From contig DAIDKV010000184.1 of NCBI GenBank assembly GCA_027449865.1, positions 31,510 through 95,509 of the forward strand: DNA of 64,000 bases, read 5' to 3'. Below the pieces are notes generated by a model that searched no databases, was not told the origin of the DNA, and worked only from the letters and a program-made list of their open reading frames with translations. The DNA comes from Planctomycetales bacterium. GTDB taxonomy: Bacteria > Planctomycetota > Planctomycetia > Isosphaerales > Isosphaeraceae. Of this stretch, positions 54,903 to 64,000 are shown in pieces. How positions within the stretch are numbered: the stretch's first letter is position 1; every line of letters begins with the position of its first letter. A program made the translations under genes and the position numbers.

Positions 54903-56567
54903 TCACTCCCGGGCGAGGCAGACAAGGGTGATATCGTCGAACTGGGGCCGATCGGCGGCGAAGTACTGGACGGCCTTGACGATCGCCTCGCCAGCGGCCG
55001 AGGCGCCGGTCGGGGCGGCGGAGAATGCCGATCGAAGGCGAGCCTCGCCGAACCGATCGCCGCTTGGGCCGACGGCGTCGGTGACGCCGTCGGTGTAGAG
55101 GATCACGGACTCGCCCGGCTCGAGATCGATCTCGGCCGACCCGTAGGAAAAACCGGGCATGATGCCGAGCGGGAGCCCGGACATCGACCGGTCGATCTCC
55201 TCCAGCCGTCCATCCTTGCGCCGGATCATCGGGCTGGGATGCCCGGCGTTGACGATCCGGAGGCGGTGCCCTCGCACGTCGATCATCACCAGCAGGAAGG
55301 TGATGTAGAGGTCCAGCAGGCCGTCGTCGAACTGGTGGTTGAGCTGGCCGACCACCCGGGCCGGATCCGGGTCGCCCTGGAGGAAGAGGCGGACCTCGGC
55401 GGAGAGTTTGGCCGTTAGCAGGGCGGCGGGCATCCCCTTGCCGACGACGTCGCCGATGGCGACGGCCCAGACCCTGGACTCGCCGGGAACCGGCGGGCAG
55501 GCGCCGATCGGGAAGAATCCGTAGTAGTCGCCGCCCACGTGCCGGGCCGGCTCGTAGTAGGCCCAGAATTCGTAACCGGGAACCGAGGCCGGGCGCTCGG
55601 TCAACAGGGCCGACATCACCTGTCGAGCGAACTGCAATTCCTGCTCCATCTCGCGCTGGCGGACGAGCGCCCGGTGAAGCCGGGCGTTCTGCACGGCGAC
55701 GCTGATCTGGCAGCCGACCGCGACGAGCAGGTCGAGGTCTTCCTCGTCGAACCGTCCCCGGCCGTCTCGGGTGTCGATCTGGATCAGGCCGATCGGTTTG
55801 CGGTCCTGGTCGAGCAGTGGGACGCAAAGCAGGGACCGGATCTGGCTTTCGGAGACGCTCGGGCTCTCGGCGAACTCCGAGGCGACATCCTTCGAGAGAA
55901 TCGCGTGCCCCTCGTCGAGCACTCGATAGAGCAGTGTCTTGCTGATGGAGAGCTCGCCCGGCGGTCCCGATCGCGACCGGATCGACTCGGGGACGAGTGT
56001 TCCGCTGATCGGGTCCTTCAGCAGGACAAACCCGCGCTCCGCGCGTGGGAACAGCTCAAAAAGCGAAACAAACATCCGTTCGAGCAGTTCCGAGAGGACC
56101 AGCGTCCCGCTCAGTTCCTGAATAATCAGGAGGAGGGCCCGGAGCTTCACCTCCGGGCGGACCGCCGGCAGGTTTTTCCCGCTGCTCCCCGGGTTGCGCA
56201 GGTCGATCGCCGCGTAGACCGTCGATTGCTGATCGTCGCCCTCCTGGATCTGCACCAGGCGGCTACTGAAGGACAGGAGAAGCTCGCCGATCTGCACGGT
56301 CTGGCCGTCGCGGAGCAACACCGGCTGGCTGATCTTATGGCCGTCGACGAATGTCCCGCGGGTGCTCCCCATGTCGCGGAGCAAAAAGCCCTCACTCTTG
56401 CGGACAACCGCCGCATGGCGCCGCGAGACCGATTTCGGCTGAAGAACCACGTCGCACTCGGGATTTCGACCGAGGATCGTCACGTCGCGATCGAGCGTGA
56501 AGATTTGCCCGGCGAACGGCCCGCTGAGGATTTGAAGCGTCGGCACAATGCTCCGCGGAGTCGTCAT
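54903..56567 (-). CDS. FHA-GAF-PP2C (SpoIIE-type) signalling phosphatase
   Basis: A 554-residue cytoplasmic regulator. Residues 10-100 are an FHA phosphothreonine-binding domain (ILGRNPECDVVL, SVSRRHAAV, GSTRGTFVDG). About 150-300 is a GAF sensor domain (LLCVPLLDQDRKPIGLIQID). About 315-554 is a SpoIIE-type PP2C phosphatase (GGDYYGFFP, AIGDVVGKGMPAALLTAKL, LYTDGVTDAVGPSGDRFG, FDDITLVCL) with the metal-binding aspartates. Such proteins often dephosphorylate anti-sigma-factor antagonists; no such partner is adjacent. The ATG at 56567 (MTTPRS) is preferred; 56594 is the alternative. It is 115 bases downstream of the methyltransferase gene on the same strand. Confidence 0.93.
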   Translation of the reverse strand: MTTPRSIVPTLQILSGPFAGQIFTLDRDVTILGRNPECDVVLQPKSVSRRHAAVVRKSEGFLLRDMGSTRGTFVDGHKISQPVLLRDGQTVQIGELLLSFSSRLVQIQEGDDQQSTVYAAIDLRNPGSSGKNLPAVRPEVKLRALLLIIQELSGTLVLSELLERMFVSLFELFPRAERGFVLLKDPISGTLVPESIRSRSGPPGELSISKTLLYRVLDEGHAILSKDVASEFAESPSVSESQIRSLLCVPLLDQDRKPIGLIQIDTRDGRGRFDEEDLDLLVAVGCQISVAVQNARLHRALVRQREMEQELQFARQVMSALLTERPASVPGYEFWAYYEPARHVGGDYYGFFPIGACPPVPGESRVWAVAIGDVVGKGMPAALLTAKLSAEVRLFLQGDPDPARVVGQLNHQFDDGLLDLYITFLLVMIDVRGHRLRIVNAGHPSPMIRRKDGRLEEIDRSMSGLPLGIMPGFSYGSAEIDLEPGESVILYTDGVTDAVGPSGDRFGEARLRSAFSAAPTGASAAGEAIVKAVQYFAADRPQFDDITLVCLARE

Positions 56568-56682
56568 GTGGTCGCCCGCTCTTGACGTGCCCATGTACGA
56601 TCAGAGACTTTCCCGCGCCCGATTCCAGGAATTCTATCAGATCCAGGCCGAAACGCTTGCGGGAATCCGTCGGGCTTCGGGG

Positions 56683-57678
56683 TCAGCTTCGGTCCACCAG
56701 CGCCGCGAACGCGAAATGATGGATCAGGATACCCGCGGCCACGGCGACGTTCAACGAACCAGCGCCCGGACGCATGGGAATGGTGACCGCCGCCTGGCAG
56801 AGCGGGAGCCAGTCGGGATCGACCCCCTCGTGCTCGTCGCCCAGGACCAGGCCGAGACGAGGCGGACGCCCGGCCCGGGTGAACGGAACCGCCGACGGAT
56901 CGGCGACCGCCGCGAACAACGCGAAGCCCGACGCCTCGACCAGCCGGCGCGCGGCTTCTCCTGGATGGTCCTCCACGATCACCGGCATCCGAAGCGCCGA
57001 TCCCATCGAAACCCGCAAAACCCGACGCGAGAGCGGGTCGGGACATCCCGGTCCGGTCAAGATCGCACCGGCGCCGAAGACATCGGCGATCCTCGCGATC
57101 GCGCCGAGGTTTTCCGGGTTGCTGATCTTCGGGCAGACGACGAGGAGGAACGGCCGCGACCGATCGCCCGCCAGTTCCTCGATCGAGGGCCAGTCTCCGC
57201 GCACGCCGCTGGCGAGGATTCCCCGGTGGAACGGAAACCCAACGACCTGGTCGACCATCGCGTCGGGAAGGACGTAGACCGGTACATCGTCGGGGATCGA
57301 CCGCGCGAGCTTCCCCTCATAGCGCTCGGCGAGCAGGGCCGACGCGATCGTAAACCGGCTCTCGATCAGGCGATCGACCAGCCGCTCTCCCTCGACCACG
57401 AACTGCCCGAGGCGCCGGGTCTGGTTCGTGGCCTTGAGGTCACGAAAAACCGCAATCCGAGGGTCGTCCAGATCATCAATCGGGATGCGGAGCATGGTTC
57501 GATCGCGGTCCGTGGACCGTCGAGTCCTGGCGAGGACCAACGACTTCTCGGCGGGCTCAAAGTCGAGCCGGAGCGCCTGGAACTCGCCAGGCTCGCCAAC
57601 GATCGCGAGCCGCCTCGGGCCGATCCCAGAGACCCGGACGATCGCGCCTTCCGCCAGTATCGCCTGGATTCGAGGCAT
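56683..57678 (-). CDS. SpoU/TrmH-family RNA 2'-O-methyltransferase
   Basis: A 331-residue protein if the ATG at 57678 is used, supported by a GGAGGAAGGAAG ribosome region 7 bases upstream. The conserved part begins at about residue 62 (MLRIPIDDLDDPRIAVFRD), so a start at 57495 giving 270 residues is also credible. The substrate-binding domain has FVVEGERLVDRLIES. The SPOUT knot has NPENLGAIARIADVFGA, GLVLGDEHEGV and IPMRPGAGSLNVAVAAGI, which are SpoU motifs 1-3. It methylates ribose in tRNA or rRNA; the exact site is not deducible. Confidence 0.9.
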   Translation of the reverse strand: MPRIQAILAEGAIVRVSGIGPRRLAIVGEPGEFQALRLDFEPAEKSLVLARTRRSTDRDRTMLRIPIDDLDDPRIAVFRDLKATNQTRRLGQFVVEGERLVDRLIESRFTIASALLAERYEGKLARSIPDDVPVYVLPDAMVDQVVGFPFHRGILASGVRGDWPSIEELAGDRSRPFLLVVCPKISNPENLGAIARIADVFGAGAILTGPGCPDPLSRRVLRVSMGSALRMPVIVEDHPGEAARRLVEASGFALFAAVADPSAVPFTRAGRPPRLGLVLGDEHEGVDPDWLPLCQAAVTIPMRPGAGSLNVAVAAGILIHHFAFAALVDRS

Positions 57679-58096
57679 CCGTCCACTTCCTTCCTCCCGG
57701 CTGTTCTTGCAGAATAGAAAACTCGTGGGGTGCCCGGCGGCCTGGTCCGTGGCCGGGCAAGACGCGCGGAGATTGTCGGACCAACCCGGCCGGCCGGTCC
57801 CAGTGACCGCGCCGCCTCGAAGATCGCGGGCGAACCGGCCGGGTCGGGTGAACCAATTGGTCTGTCCGTCGGGCCTGCCTGAGGGAACCGGTCTGACCTC
57901 GAAAGGCCCAATCGCGTGATGCCGAGATCCCGCCGTCCACTCCCGCTCGACGCCGGAAGTCCGTGTCTCCGGACGTCTCTGCCCATGATGTCCGCGGCGC
58001 CCGGGCCGATGGTCTGGGATCGGACCGTTCGCCGCCCGTTCAGCCGCCTGCCCCTCGGGCCGACGTTCCGTATCTCGGCCCCCCAAGGAGCCTACG
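57679..58096. promoter_or_regulatory. Divergent spacer of about 420 bases
   Basis: Lies between the methyltransferase gene (minus) and the hydroxyacid dehydrogenase gene (plus). AT-rich DNA at 57695-57730 could hold the methyltransferase promoter. No gene or repeat recognised. Confidence 0.35.
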
Positions 58097-59074
58097 ATGC
58101 CTGACCGTTTCCGCGTGCTGATCGCCGACTTCCTCGAAGAGACCTCGGTCGAATCGGCCGTCCTGGCGGACATCGCCGACCTGATTCCCGCCCGAGCGAC
58201 CGACGAGTCTCAGCTCGCCGACCAGCTTCCGACGGCCGACGCCATCATGGTCTTCCACGACCTTCCGATCCTCTCCGAAACGAGCTTCGTGCTGGCGAAG
58301 CGATGCCGAGGGATCGTCCGCGCGGGGGTCGGTTACAACAACGTCGACATCGAGGCCGCCGCCCGACAGGGTCTGGTCGTCTGCAACGTCCCCGACTACG
58401 GCACCGAGGAGGTCGCCGACCACGCGATCATGTTCCTCCTGGCGATCGTCCGGCGGCTGGTCAGCTCGCACGAGGCGATCCGGGCCGGAACGTGGGACTA
58501 TCGATCGGCCCTGGGCGCCCCGAGGCTCCGCGGCCGGACCTTCGGCGTCATCGGCTGCGGCCGGATCGGGACCGCGACGGCCCTCCGCGCCAGGGCGCTC
58601 GGGCTCGACGTCGTCTTCTACGACCCCTACCTGCGCCAGGGAGTCGACAAGGCGCTGGGAATCCGCCGGGTACACGACCTGGGCGAACTGCTGGAGCAGA
58701 GCCATTTCATCAGCCTGCACTGCTACCTCGACGCCACCAGCCGGCACCTGATCAACGCCCGGACGATCGCCCGGATGCGTCCCGGCGCGATCCTGATCAA
58801 CACGGCGCGCGGGCCGGTGGTCGACGAGGAGGCCCTTCTGGACGCCCTGGACTCGGGCCAGATCGCCGCGGCCGGGCTCGACGTGGTGGAGCGCGAGCCG
58901 CTGGAGAACGAGCGGCTCCGCAACCACCCGAACATCCTCTTCACCCCGCACACGGCGTTTTACAGCGTGGAAGGCTACATCGAACTCCGAACCAAAACCG
59001 CCGAGGAGGTCCGCCGGCTCCTGCTCGGCGAACCGCCGAGGAACCCGGTGAATCTGGTGGCCGTGCGGGGATAA
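58097..59074 (+). CDS. D-2-hydroxyacid dehydrogenase, CtBP-like
   Basis: A 325-residue NAD-dependent dehydrogenase. VRAGVGYNNVDIEAAARQG and VCNVPDYGTEEVADHAI form the catalytic domain. GVIGCGRIGTATALRARALG is the nucleotide loop, NTARGPVVDEEAL carries the catalytic arginine, LDVVEREPL the glutamate and FTPHTAFYS the histidine. The C-terminal-binding-protein-like subgroup has broad 2-ketoacid specificity. GGAG lies 6 bases before the ATG. It has no obvious pathway partner. Confidence 0.92.
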   Translation: MPDRFRVLIADFLEETSVESAVLADIADLIPARATDESQLADQLPTADAIMVFHDLPILSETSFVLAKRCRGIVRAGVGYNNVDIEAAARQGLVVCNVPDYGTEEVADHAIMFLLAIVRRLVSSHEAIRAGTWDYRSALGAPRLRGRTFGVIGCGRIGTATALRARALGLDVVFYDPYLRQGVDKALGIRRVHDLGELLEQSHFISLHCYLDATSRHLINARTIARMRPGAILINTARGPVVDEEALLDALDSGQIAAAGLDVVEREPLENERLRNHPNILFTPHTAFYSVEGYIELRTKTAEEVRRLLLGEPPRNPVNLVAVRG

Positions 59075-59378
59075 GGACCGCGCGGGGAGTCCGTTCGCCG
59101 AACGTTACGCCATTGAGTTCCGGAACGGCGCGATGGTCTGTGGAGACCATCGCAGACGATTCGGCCGCCTGCCGCCTTCTGAGAAAACAGATCCGCGGAT
59201 AGGAGATGGGGACGGACGGCTACTCACCGATTCACCCTTACGTTCCCCCAGCGAACCAGCCTGTGAATCGTGTGTTTGCCGAGCGCCATCAGGGCTCCAG
59301 CCACCATCCTTGCGACTGCCATCCTTGCACCGAGGTCTTCCGGCTCGTCGAGAGCCTCCTGGCCGAGGCCTGAACCCG
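59075..59378. other. Spacer of 304 bases, no gene seen
   Basis: The downstream DUF2079 frame is open back to 59133, but the extra 82 residues are Arg/Pro/Ser-rich and lack homology, so I treat them as non-coding. There is a short inverted match between ATGGTCTGTG and CACAGACCAT-like bases near 59130-59150, too small to call. Confidence 0.35.
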
Positions 59379-60893
59379 ATGACGACGCCCTCTGACAATC
59401 CTCATGTGCCTTCACCCCGGACCGGCTCATGCCCAGCCCCATGGGGCTGGCTCCTGGTCGTGGTGCTGACCGCCGCGATGACCACCCTTACGACCTCTCA
59501 ATCGCTCCGACGCTATGAGGAACTGCGTAGCGGATGGTCGTGGGACCTCGCCTATTACAATCAGTGGTACTGGGCGCTCACCTTCGGCGATCAGAAGATC
59601 ACGGTCCGACCGATCGCGGCCTATGCTCAGGAAGGCCCGTCAGTCTGGAAGATGAACTATCTCTCGCCGTTGAGGTTCACGCTGGTGCCCATCTACCGGC
59701 TCTTTCCCGACCCCCGGACCCTCCTGGTCCTTCAGAACCTTGTGTTTTGGTGGGTCATTCCGGCCGCCTACGGGCTGGTCCGTGCTGAGTCGGGATCGGA
59801 GGCCGCCGCGATCTCGGCGGCTGCACTCGTCCCCTTGACCCCCCTGCTCTGGCCGCTCGCCTGGAACGACTTCCGCGAGTTGCAATTCGTGACGCCGTTT
59901 GTCCTCTGGGCCGTTCGAGGAGTCCGCGAGCGGTCGGTCGGCTGGACCGCGATCGGGATCGGCGGAATGCTCGCCTGCCGGCAGGAATTCGCGATCGCCG
60001 TGATGACGTTCGCCCTCCTCCCGCCTCGACGCCCGGAATCGCTGACCGTCTCCCTCCGATGGCGCGACGCCACGATCCTCCTCGGGCTCGGCTGGATTGT
60101 CTTCGGCTTCTTCGGCTACCTGCAATTCGTCGTCGGGCACGGGACGCCGAACGCCTTCATCGACCAGTTCCTCGGCCCACGCGCCTCGCTCGCGGAAACC
60201 ACCTGGACGGCCGCCGAGGCGCTCGTCCTCGGGCTGGGAGGATGGGCCTTTTTGATGCTCCTGGCGCCGCGAACCGCGGTCCTCGCGCTCCCCTGGATCT
60301 GGAGCCTCTGCAACGGACGCTGGGCCTTGCGGTTCCTCAGCACCACCGAGTGGCATCACGTCCGCTACGCGATGCCGATGGTCGCGTTCGTCCTGGCCGC
60401 CGGCCTGGTCGGATACGCCCGGCTCGCCGCCCGTCTGATCCCCCTCCGATTCGGCCGCCTCGGACTCGCGGCGGTCTGGATCCTCGCCGCGGGCCTGGGC
60501 GTCCTCGGCCTGCGCGACGTCTCCCGGCGCCTGGAATTCGCTCCCATCGCGTTCGACCGACGAGAGGCCGCAGAGATCCAGGGTTGGATCCGACAGGTCG
60601 CCCCCGACGACGCCGTCCTCGCCGATTACGACGTCTCCGCCCCTCTCTCGTCCCGCCGCCGACTCTACAGCAACAAGATGGAGATCAACCTCCCGCCCGG
60701 TTTCCCCAAACTCGATCCCGAATTCCGCTGGCTGTTCGTCCGGAACAACTGGGGTCCGCTCAACTTGTTACTGGATCAGGGTTTCAGCGTCGTCTATCGT
60801 GGCCCGCACCTCACCGTGGCCCACCGCCGGTCGCTCCACCTGGCCGGGTTTTCGAATTTTTTCCGATTTCGCGCGAACAATTCTTCGCGATAA
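59379..60893 (+). CDS. DUF2079 polytopic membrane protein
   Basis: A 504-residue membrane protein with about ten helices. The family region begins SWDLAYYNQWYWAL and includes KMNYLSPLRFTLVPIYRLFPDP, WNDFRELQFVTPFVLWAVRG, and FLSTTEWHHVRYAMPMVAF. A soluble C-terminal part has QVAPDDAVLADYDVSAPLSSR and ends with FFRFRANNSSR. DUF2079 proteins look like GT-C/dolichyl-phosphate-mannose-type glycosyltransferases, so transfer of lipid-linked sugars in the periplasm is possible but unproven. The ATG at 59379 is chosen at the homology boundary. Confidence 0.87.
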   Translation: MTTPSDNPHVPSPRTGSCPAPWGWLLVVVLTAAMTTLTTSQSLRRYEELRSGWSWDLAYYNQWYWALTFGDQKITVRPIAAYAQEGPSVWKMNYLSPLRFTLVPIYRLFPDPRTLLVLQNLVFWWVIPAAYGLVRAESGSEAAAISAAALVPLTPLLWPLAWNDFRELQFVTPFVLWAVRGVRERSVGWTAIGIGGMLACRQEFAIAVMTFALLPPRRPESLTVSLRWRDATILLGLGWIVFGFFGYLQFVVGHGTPNAFIDQFLGPRASLAETTWTAAEALVLGLGGWAFLMLLAPRTAVLALPWIWSLCNGRWALRFLSTTEWHHVRYAMPMVAFVLAAGLVGYARLAARLIPLRFGRLGLAAVWILAAGLGVLGLRDVSRRLEFAPIAFDRREAAEIQGWIRQVAPDDAVLADYDVSAPLSSRRRLYSNKMEINLPPGFPKLDPEFRWLFVRNNWGPLNLLLDQGFSVVYRGPHLTVAHRRSLHLAGFSNFFRFRANNSSR

Positions 60894-62181
60894 GATGTCT
60901 ACGTCGACGAACCACCGGAGAGTCGCGCTCGATCCCTGGACCGATCGCCGAGCCTCGCCAGAGCCGAGGACCAGCCTTCCCCACGTGATCGTCCCTCGAC
61001 CATGGCGCTGAGTGTGTGACCCAGCTCCATCCGACCGGACCGTTTTCTCGGAACCTCATGACCCGTTTCACGAATCGATCTCGCGGGACGTAAAATCGTC
61101 CCCATCCACCGTGACCCGAGACGCCGGCGCCTTCTTTCCGCCTCGATCTCGGTCACCTCCAACTCCCGCCTGAACGGCGGATGCGAGGGTTTCGCCATGT
61201 TCCACCGCACGAACCTGACGCTGTCGGCCCGGACGCTTTCGAACCGGCTGAATCTCGGGACGCGGTCGTTCGCGCTCTTCGCGAACGTCAAGAACAATGG
61301 TCAGACCCTGCGCGCCCGTCAAACCCATCATGACGTTATGCGCGAAGGAATGATGTGGTATCCCGTATCACCGATCATTTCGGAGGTATGCGGAGTACCG
61401 AGCATTCCGGGCACCTTGACCCGACCGCGACCAGGCCAGCCGGACGGCCAACCTCGGCGATCCGGACTCCTCGCGGTGGACGTTCGCGTCGAGACCGAAC
61501 CGAGGTCGGCGGACCTTGGCGGTAGACCCGAACGGAGCTTCTCCATCGGCGAACTCGGGACCATACCCGCGTCGGCCGCCGTCGCTGAGCGAGGTTCGCA
61601 CGCGTGTGAACCGAGTTCAGGGCGTCGGATCGCGGCGAAGGCTCTGGGTAAACCCGGCCTGAAGCGATCCACCCGGTTCGCTTCGAGGAAAGCCGGGGCG
61701 GTCCTATCGGCCGCCGCCGTCGGAAGGTGAGCCCCGACCGTCCACTTCCGCCTCGATGATCTCGACACCCGCGTCGCCGCTCTGATGACGACCCGCCCTT
61801 CTTTCCAGGGGCGAGCACGTCAACCTGGGATGGCCGGGCGGTCGGACGAGATCCCGAATCGCGGAATGGAGCCCAAGGTCCCGCACGACAGGTCGATCGA
61901 TCTCTCACGATCGGGGGACGCGCCCGCGTTCCTGATCGTTCGATCTCGGCCCGCCGCGCTCGCGTAGTGGCCCGTCGCTGGCCGCCGGCCGCCGGCCCGG
62001 CACTGGTCGTCCGAATCTGGACGTCCTGGTGTCGCCTGGCCTGGAAACCGGTCGTCCAGCTTGCACGACGTCCATCGATGGCGCCGAGTCCGCCCCCTGC
62101 CAACCCCGCCTTTCATTCAGCGGGCCGGGACGGGGCATTCTGGGATTCGGAACGACCCCGCGAACGGGGAAGGCGGATCAC
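60894..62181. other. Gene-poor stretch of about 1.3 kb
   Basis: Overlapping open frames occur on both strands (for example 61197-61730 plus and 61375-62103 minus), but none has a domain, hydrophobic core or consistent codon use. I leave them uncalled. The stretch could be a decayed gene, a long leader of the sigma-factor gene, or hold a non-coding RNA. Locally AT-rich islands are at 60845-60900 and 61335-61385. Confidence 0.5.
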
Positions 62182-62850
62182 GTGTTAACGATGACGAGGG
62201 AGATCGAGACGGAGAGCAGGGACTGGTCGGAGCTGGCCGCGGTCGTCGTCCGCGCCCAGCGCGGCGACCGCGGGGCGCTCGGCGAGCTGGTGGAGCAGTT
62301 CCAGCCGACAGTCCACTCAATCGCGATCCGTCGACTGGGGAACGCGAGCGATGCGCTCGAGCTGACGCAGGAGGTTTTCCTGCACGTCCTCCGGCGGATC
62401 GACCAGCTTCGCGAGCCCGAGCGGTTCGCCGGTTGGCTCCGACAGGTCACGGTCCGGATGGCGATCAACCGAGCGACGCGAAGAGTGGCTCCGCCGAGCG
62501 TCGAGGTGGGCGTTCTGGAAGGGGCGTCGCACGAGTCGGACGAACCCATCGACGAGCTGATCAGCCGAGAGCGAGTGGAGCGGCTCCGGGCGGCCCTGAG
62601 CCGGCTCCGATCGCTCGATCGCGAGGTTCTGGATGCCTTCTACATCCGCGGCCACTCGCTCCTCGAGATCGCCGAGAATTTCGACGTGCCGCTCGGCACG
62701 GTCAAGCGCCGCCTCCACACGGCGAGGAAGCGACTTCGAACCGAACTCGAAGACTCGGTCGCCGACGCCCACGAGTGGACCGACGGCCTCAACGACGATA
62801 GCGACGAGCCCGGCCTCGTCGCCACCAGCCCCGGGAGACTCTGGTCGTGA
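62182..62850 (+). CDS. ECF-type RNA polymerase sigma factor
   Basis: A 222-residue sigma-70-family factor of extracytoplasmic-function size. Region 2 spans VVRAQRGDRGALGELVEQF to LTQEVFLHVLRRI then PERFAGWLRQVTVRMAINRA. Region 4 has LRSLDREVLDAFYIRGHSLLEIAENF and GTVKRRLHTARKRLR, the -35-binding helix-turn-helix. The acidic C-terminal tail (about 190-222) is an extension. A GTG at 62182 is chosen because GGAAGG lies 8 bases before it; an ATG three codons later is the alternative. No anti-sigma gene follows; the next gene is a large secreted protein, which it might control. Confidence 0.9.
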   Translation: MLTMTREIETESRDWSELAAVVVRAQRGDRGALGELVEQFQPTVHSIAIRRLGNASDALELTQEVFLHVLRRIDQLREPERFAGWLRQVTVRMAINRATRRVAPPSVEVGVLEGASHESDEPIDELISRERVERLRAALSRLRSLDREVLDAFYIRGHSLLEIAENFDVPLGTVKRRLHTARKRLRTELEDSVADAHEWTDGLNDDSDEPGLVATSPGRLWS

Positions 62851-63096
62851 GAACGGAGCGGTCGCTGGACAACCCCGCGACCGCTCCAGAAAAAACCCAC
62901 GAGGGACCAGGAAATCTCTTGACATCCCTGATGCCACTCGCGCATCAATAGGCCATACGGAATCAAAAGTCCCGATCTCATCGAAAGCCCACGGATCGCA
63001 CCTCTCTCGATCCTGGGCCTCATTCGATTTCACAACCCGAAGATCCACTTCCAAACACGGCGCCTCGATCCGGTGACCCACGTGAGGTACGCGCCC

Positions 63097-64000
63097 ATGC
63101 GATCGCTCCGCCCGCGTCCCGCTTTCCGTCGACGTCGAACCACCGCCCTTCGCATCATTGACCTCGACCGGATGGATCCTCGCTCCCCGGCCACGCCCAT
63201 CGGACTCGCCGCCTTCGCCGTCGGCTCCCTCCCGCTCGCCGCTCAGATTGCATTCACGCATTCAACGGGGGGGGGGGTATTGAGCCGGTGAGCGGGACGA
63301 CCACGTCTCTCGCCATTCCAGTACCGGCGACCGGGCGGGGCGTCGGAACGTCGGATGATGTGGTCATCGTGATCGCGACGGCTCCCGTCGGATCGTCGGG
63401 TGGGGCGGATTCTGGTGGGATCGAGGGCGTGAAAGTCTCCTCCAGGGAAGGCGATCCGATGGCGTTTGTCCGGTCGCTTGGCACCGTCGCCACACTCGAC
63501 GCATCATCGTCCGCGCTCGCGACGTCGTGGAAGCCGGCCCAGCCGATAGGCGGTGGTGCCGGTGGGGCGCTGCCCTCGCATCCCGGGTCGACTGTCCCGA
63601 CATCCCGGCCGACCGGCGCCGTCGGCGCTTCGCCCGCGGTCAAAGCGTCGGCCACGTCGACATCGGCGGCCTCGGCCGCGGCGATGCTTTCCACGATCGG
63701 TTTGAGCCGGTTGGATGTCTCGACATCGACTCCGACGCTCTCGCACATCTCGACATCTTCAGCGACCGCAACTCCCACCACGACCGCGATGGCCATTCCC
63801 TTGACCGGGTCCGGCGGTGGCGGCGGATCGCCCGCGTTCACAGTGGTCACGCTCGACATCAATCAGGGCTCGGCACTGGTCCCCGGCGCCGATCAGATCG
63901 CCATGCCCGGCGCCGCGGTCGACCTCCGCGCCCAGGTCATCGACCCGGTCTCGGGTGCTTATTCCTATTCCTGGAACACATCCGGACTCACCGACGCCAC
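63097..64000 (+). pseudogene. Large secreted surface protein, frame broken at an 11-G tract (or phase-variable), continues past window
   Basis: The ATG at 63097 opens a frame with a basic start (MRSLRPRPAFRRRRTTALR) and an export-like hydrophobic part (GLAAFAVGSLPLAAQIAF). It reaches a run of 11 G at 63267-63277 and stops at 63289. A different frame begins at the G run (GIEPVSGTTTSLAIPVP and onward) and stays open to the window end with Ser/Thr/Ala/Gly-rich, then folded-looking sequence (FTVVTLDINQGSALVPG, YSYSWNTSG). That second frame has a stop at 63159 and no ATG, GTG or TTG before 63286. Twelve Gs would join the two frames. It may be a phase-variable gene, a real frameshift or a sequencing error. 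Confidence 0.65.
63267..63277 (+). repeat. Homopolymer of 11 G within a coding region
   Basis: Counted directly: AAC is followed by 11 G and then TATTGAGCC, with the first G completing an ACG codon in the upstream frame. Long G runs slip during replication and are the classic basis of phase-variable surface genes; they are also a common site of sequencing error. Confidence 0.9.

Noticed and set aside
61197..61730. Plus-strand open frame of 177 codons in the gene-poor stretch
   Set aside because: No ribosome site worth noting, no domain, and Arg/Ser/Gly composition like the shadow frames; kept as part of the unannotated stretch.

Overview
The window is high-GC bacterial DNA with the gene content of a planctomycete, most like the Isosphaeraceae. 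The evidence is a DUF1559 pseudopilin-like protein, a DUF1501 plus DUF1549/DUF1553 cytochrome pair, several secreted proteins with planctomycete-style N-termini, a DUF2934 protein, and an MfnB homologue that fits the C1-carrier pathways known in this phylum. No rRNA, tRNA, CRISPR array, phage or insertion sequence was recognised.

Layout. 0-10.6 kb: a C45-type acyltransferase (cut by the window edge), guaA, a small SRAP-like protein, a degenerate patatin-like secreted protein, a Y-family DNA polymerase, a class V aminotransferase and a small monooxygenase. 10.6-15.1 kb: a DUF1501/PSD1-type operon. 15.4-23.5 kb: an inorganic-carbon uptake cluster, with an SbtA-type bicarbonate transporter carrying an unusual N-terminal extension, a DabA with all four expected zinc-site residues, two different NuoL/NuoM-like membrane subunits and a coupled YjbQ gene. 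23.6-25.5 kb: a lower-GC RloA/RloB-like pair, probably an abortive-infection type defence module. 25.7-29.8 kb: three translationally overlapping SGNH-hydrolase paralogues. 30-38.9 kb: ALDH7-type dehydrogenase, MfnB, and small membrane, CAP and lipoprotein genes, then DUF1559 with a carboxypeptidase-regulatory-like lipoprotein. 37.5-42.1 kb: TPR protein, seven-haem cytochrome and DUF362 protein. 42.3-44.6 kb: gap-pgk. 44.9-48.9 kb: glycosyltransferase, HddA-like heptose kinase and a fused HddC-GmhB, pointing to nucleotide-activated heptose for surface glycans. 49-53.5 kb: a sulfur-relay cluster (cysteine desulfurase, ThiF/MoeB, ThiS/MoaD, threonine-synthase homologue). 54-60.9 kb: DUF2934 protein, FHA-GAF-PP2C phosphatase, TrmH/SpoU methyltransferase, CtBP-like dehydrogenase and DUF2079 membrane protein. 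60.9-64 kb: a gene-poor stretch, an ECF-type sigma factor, and the start of a large secreted protein whose reading frame is broken at an 11-G tract.

Non-coding structure is notable. At least four families of short dispersed or inverted repeats sit between genes: TTGGTAATT-type, GGAACCACGAAA-type, GGGGACTGGCT-type and CCAGATTCC-type. One TTGGTAATT copy supplies the stop codon of the Y-family polymerase. Two pentamer microsatellites lie just upstream of start codons.

Strongest leads: the poly-G interrupted surface protein, the SbtA/DabA/two-antiporter-subunit cluster in a planctomycete, the threonine-synthase-linked sulfur-carrier cluster, and the RloA/RloB pair.
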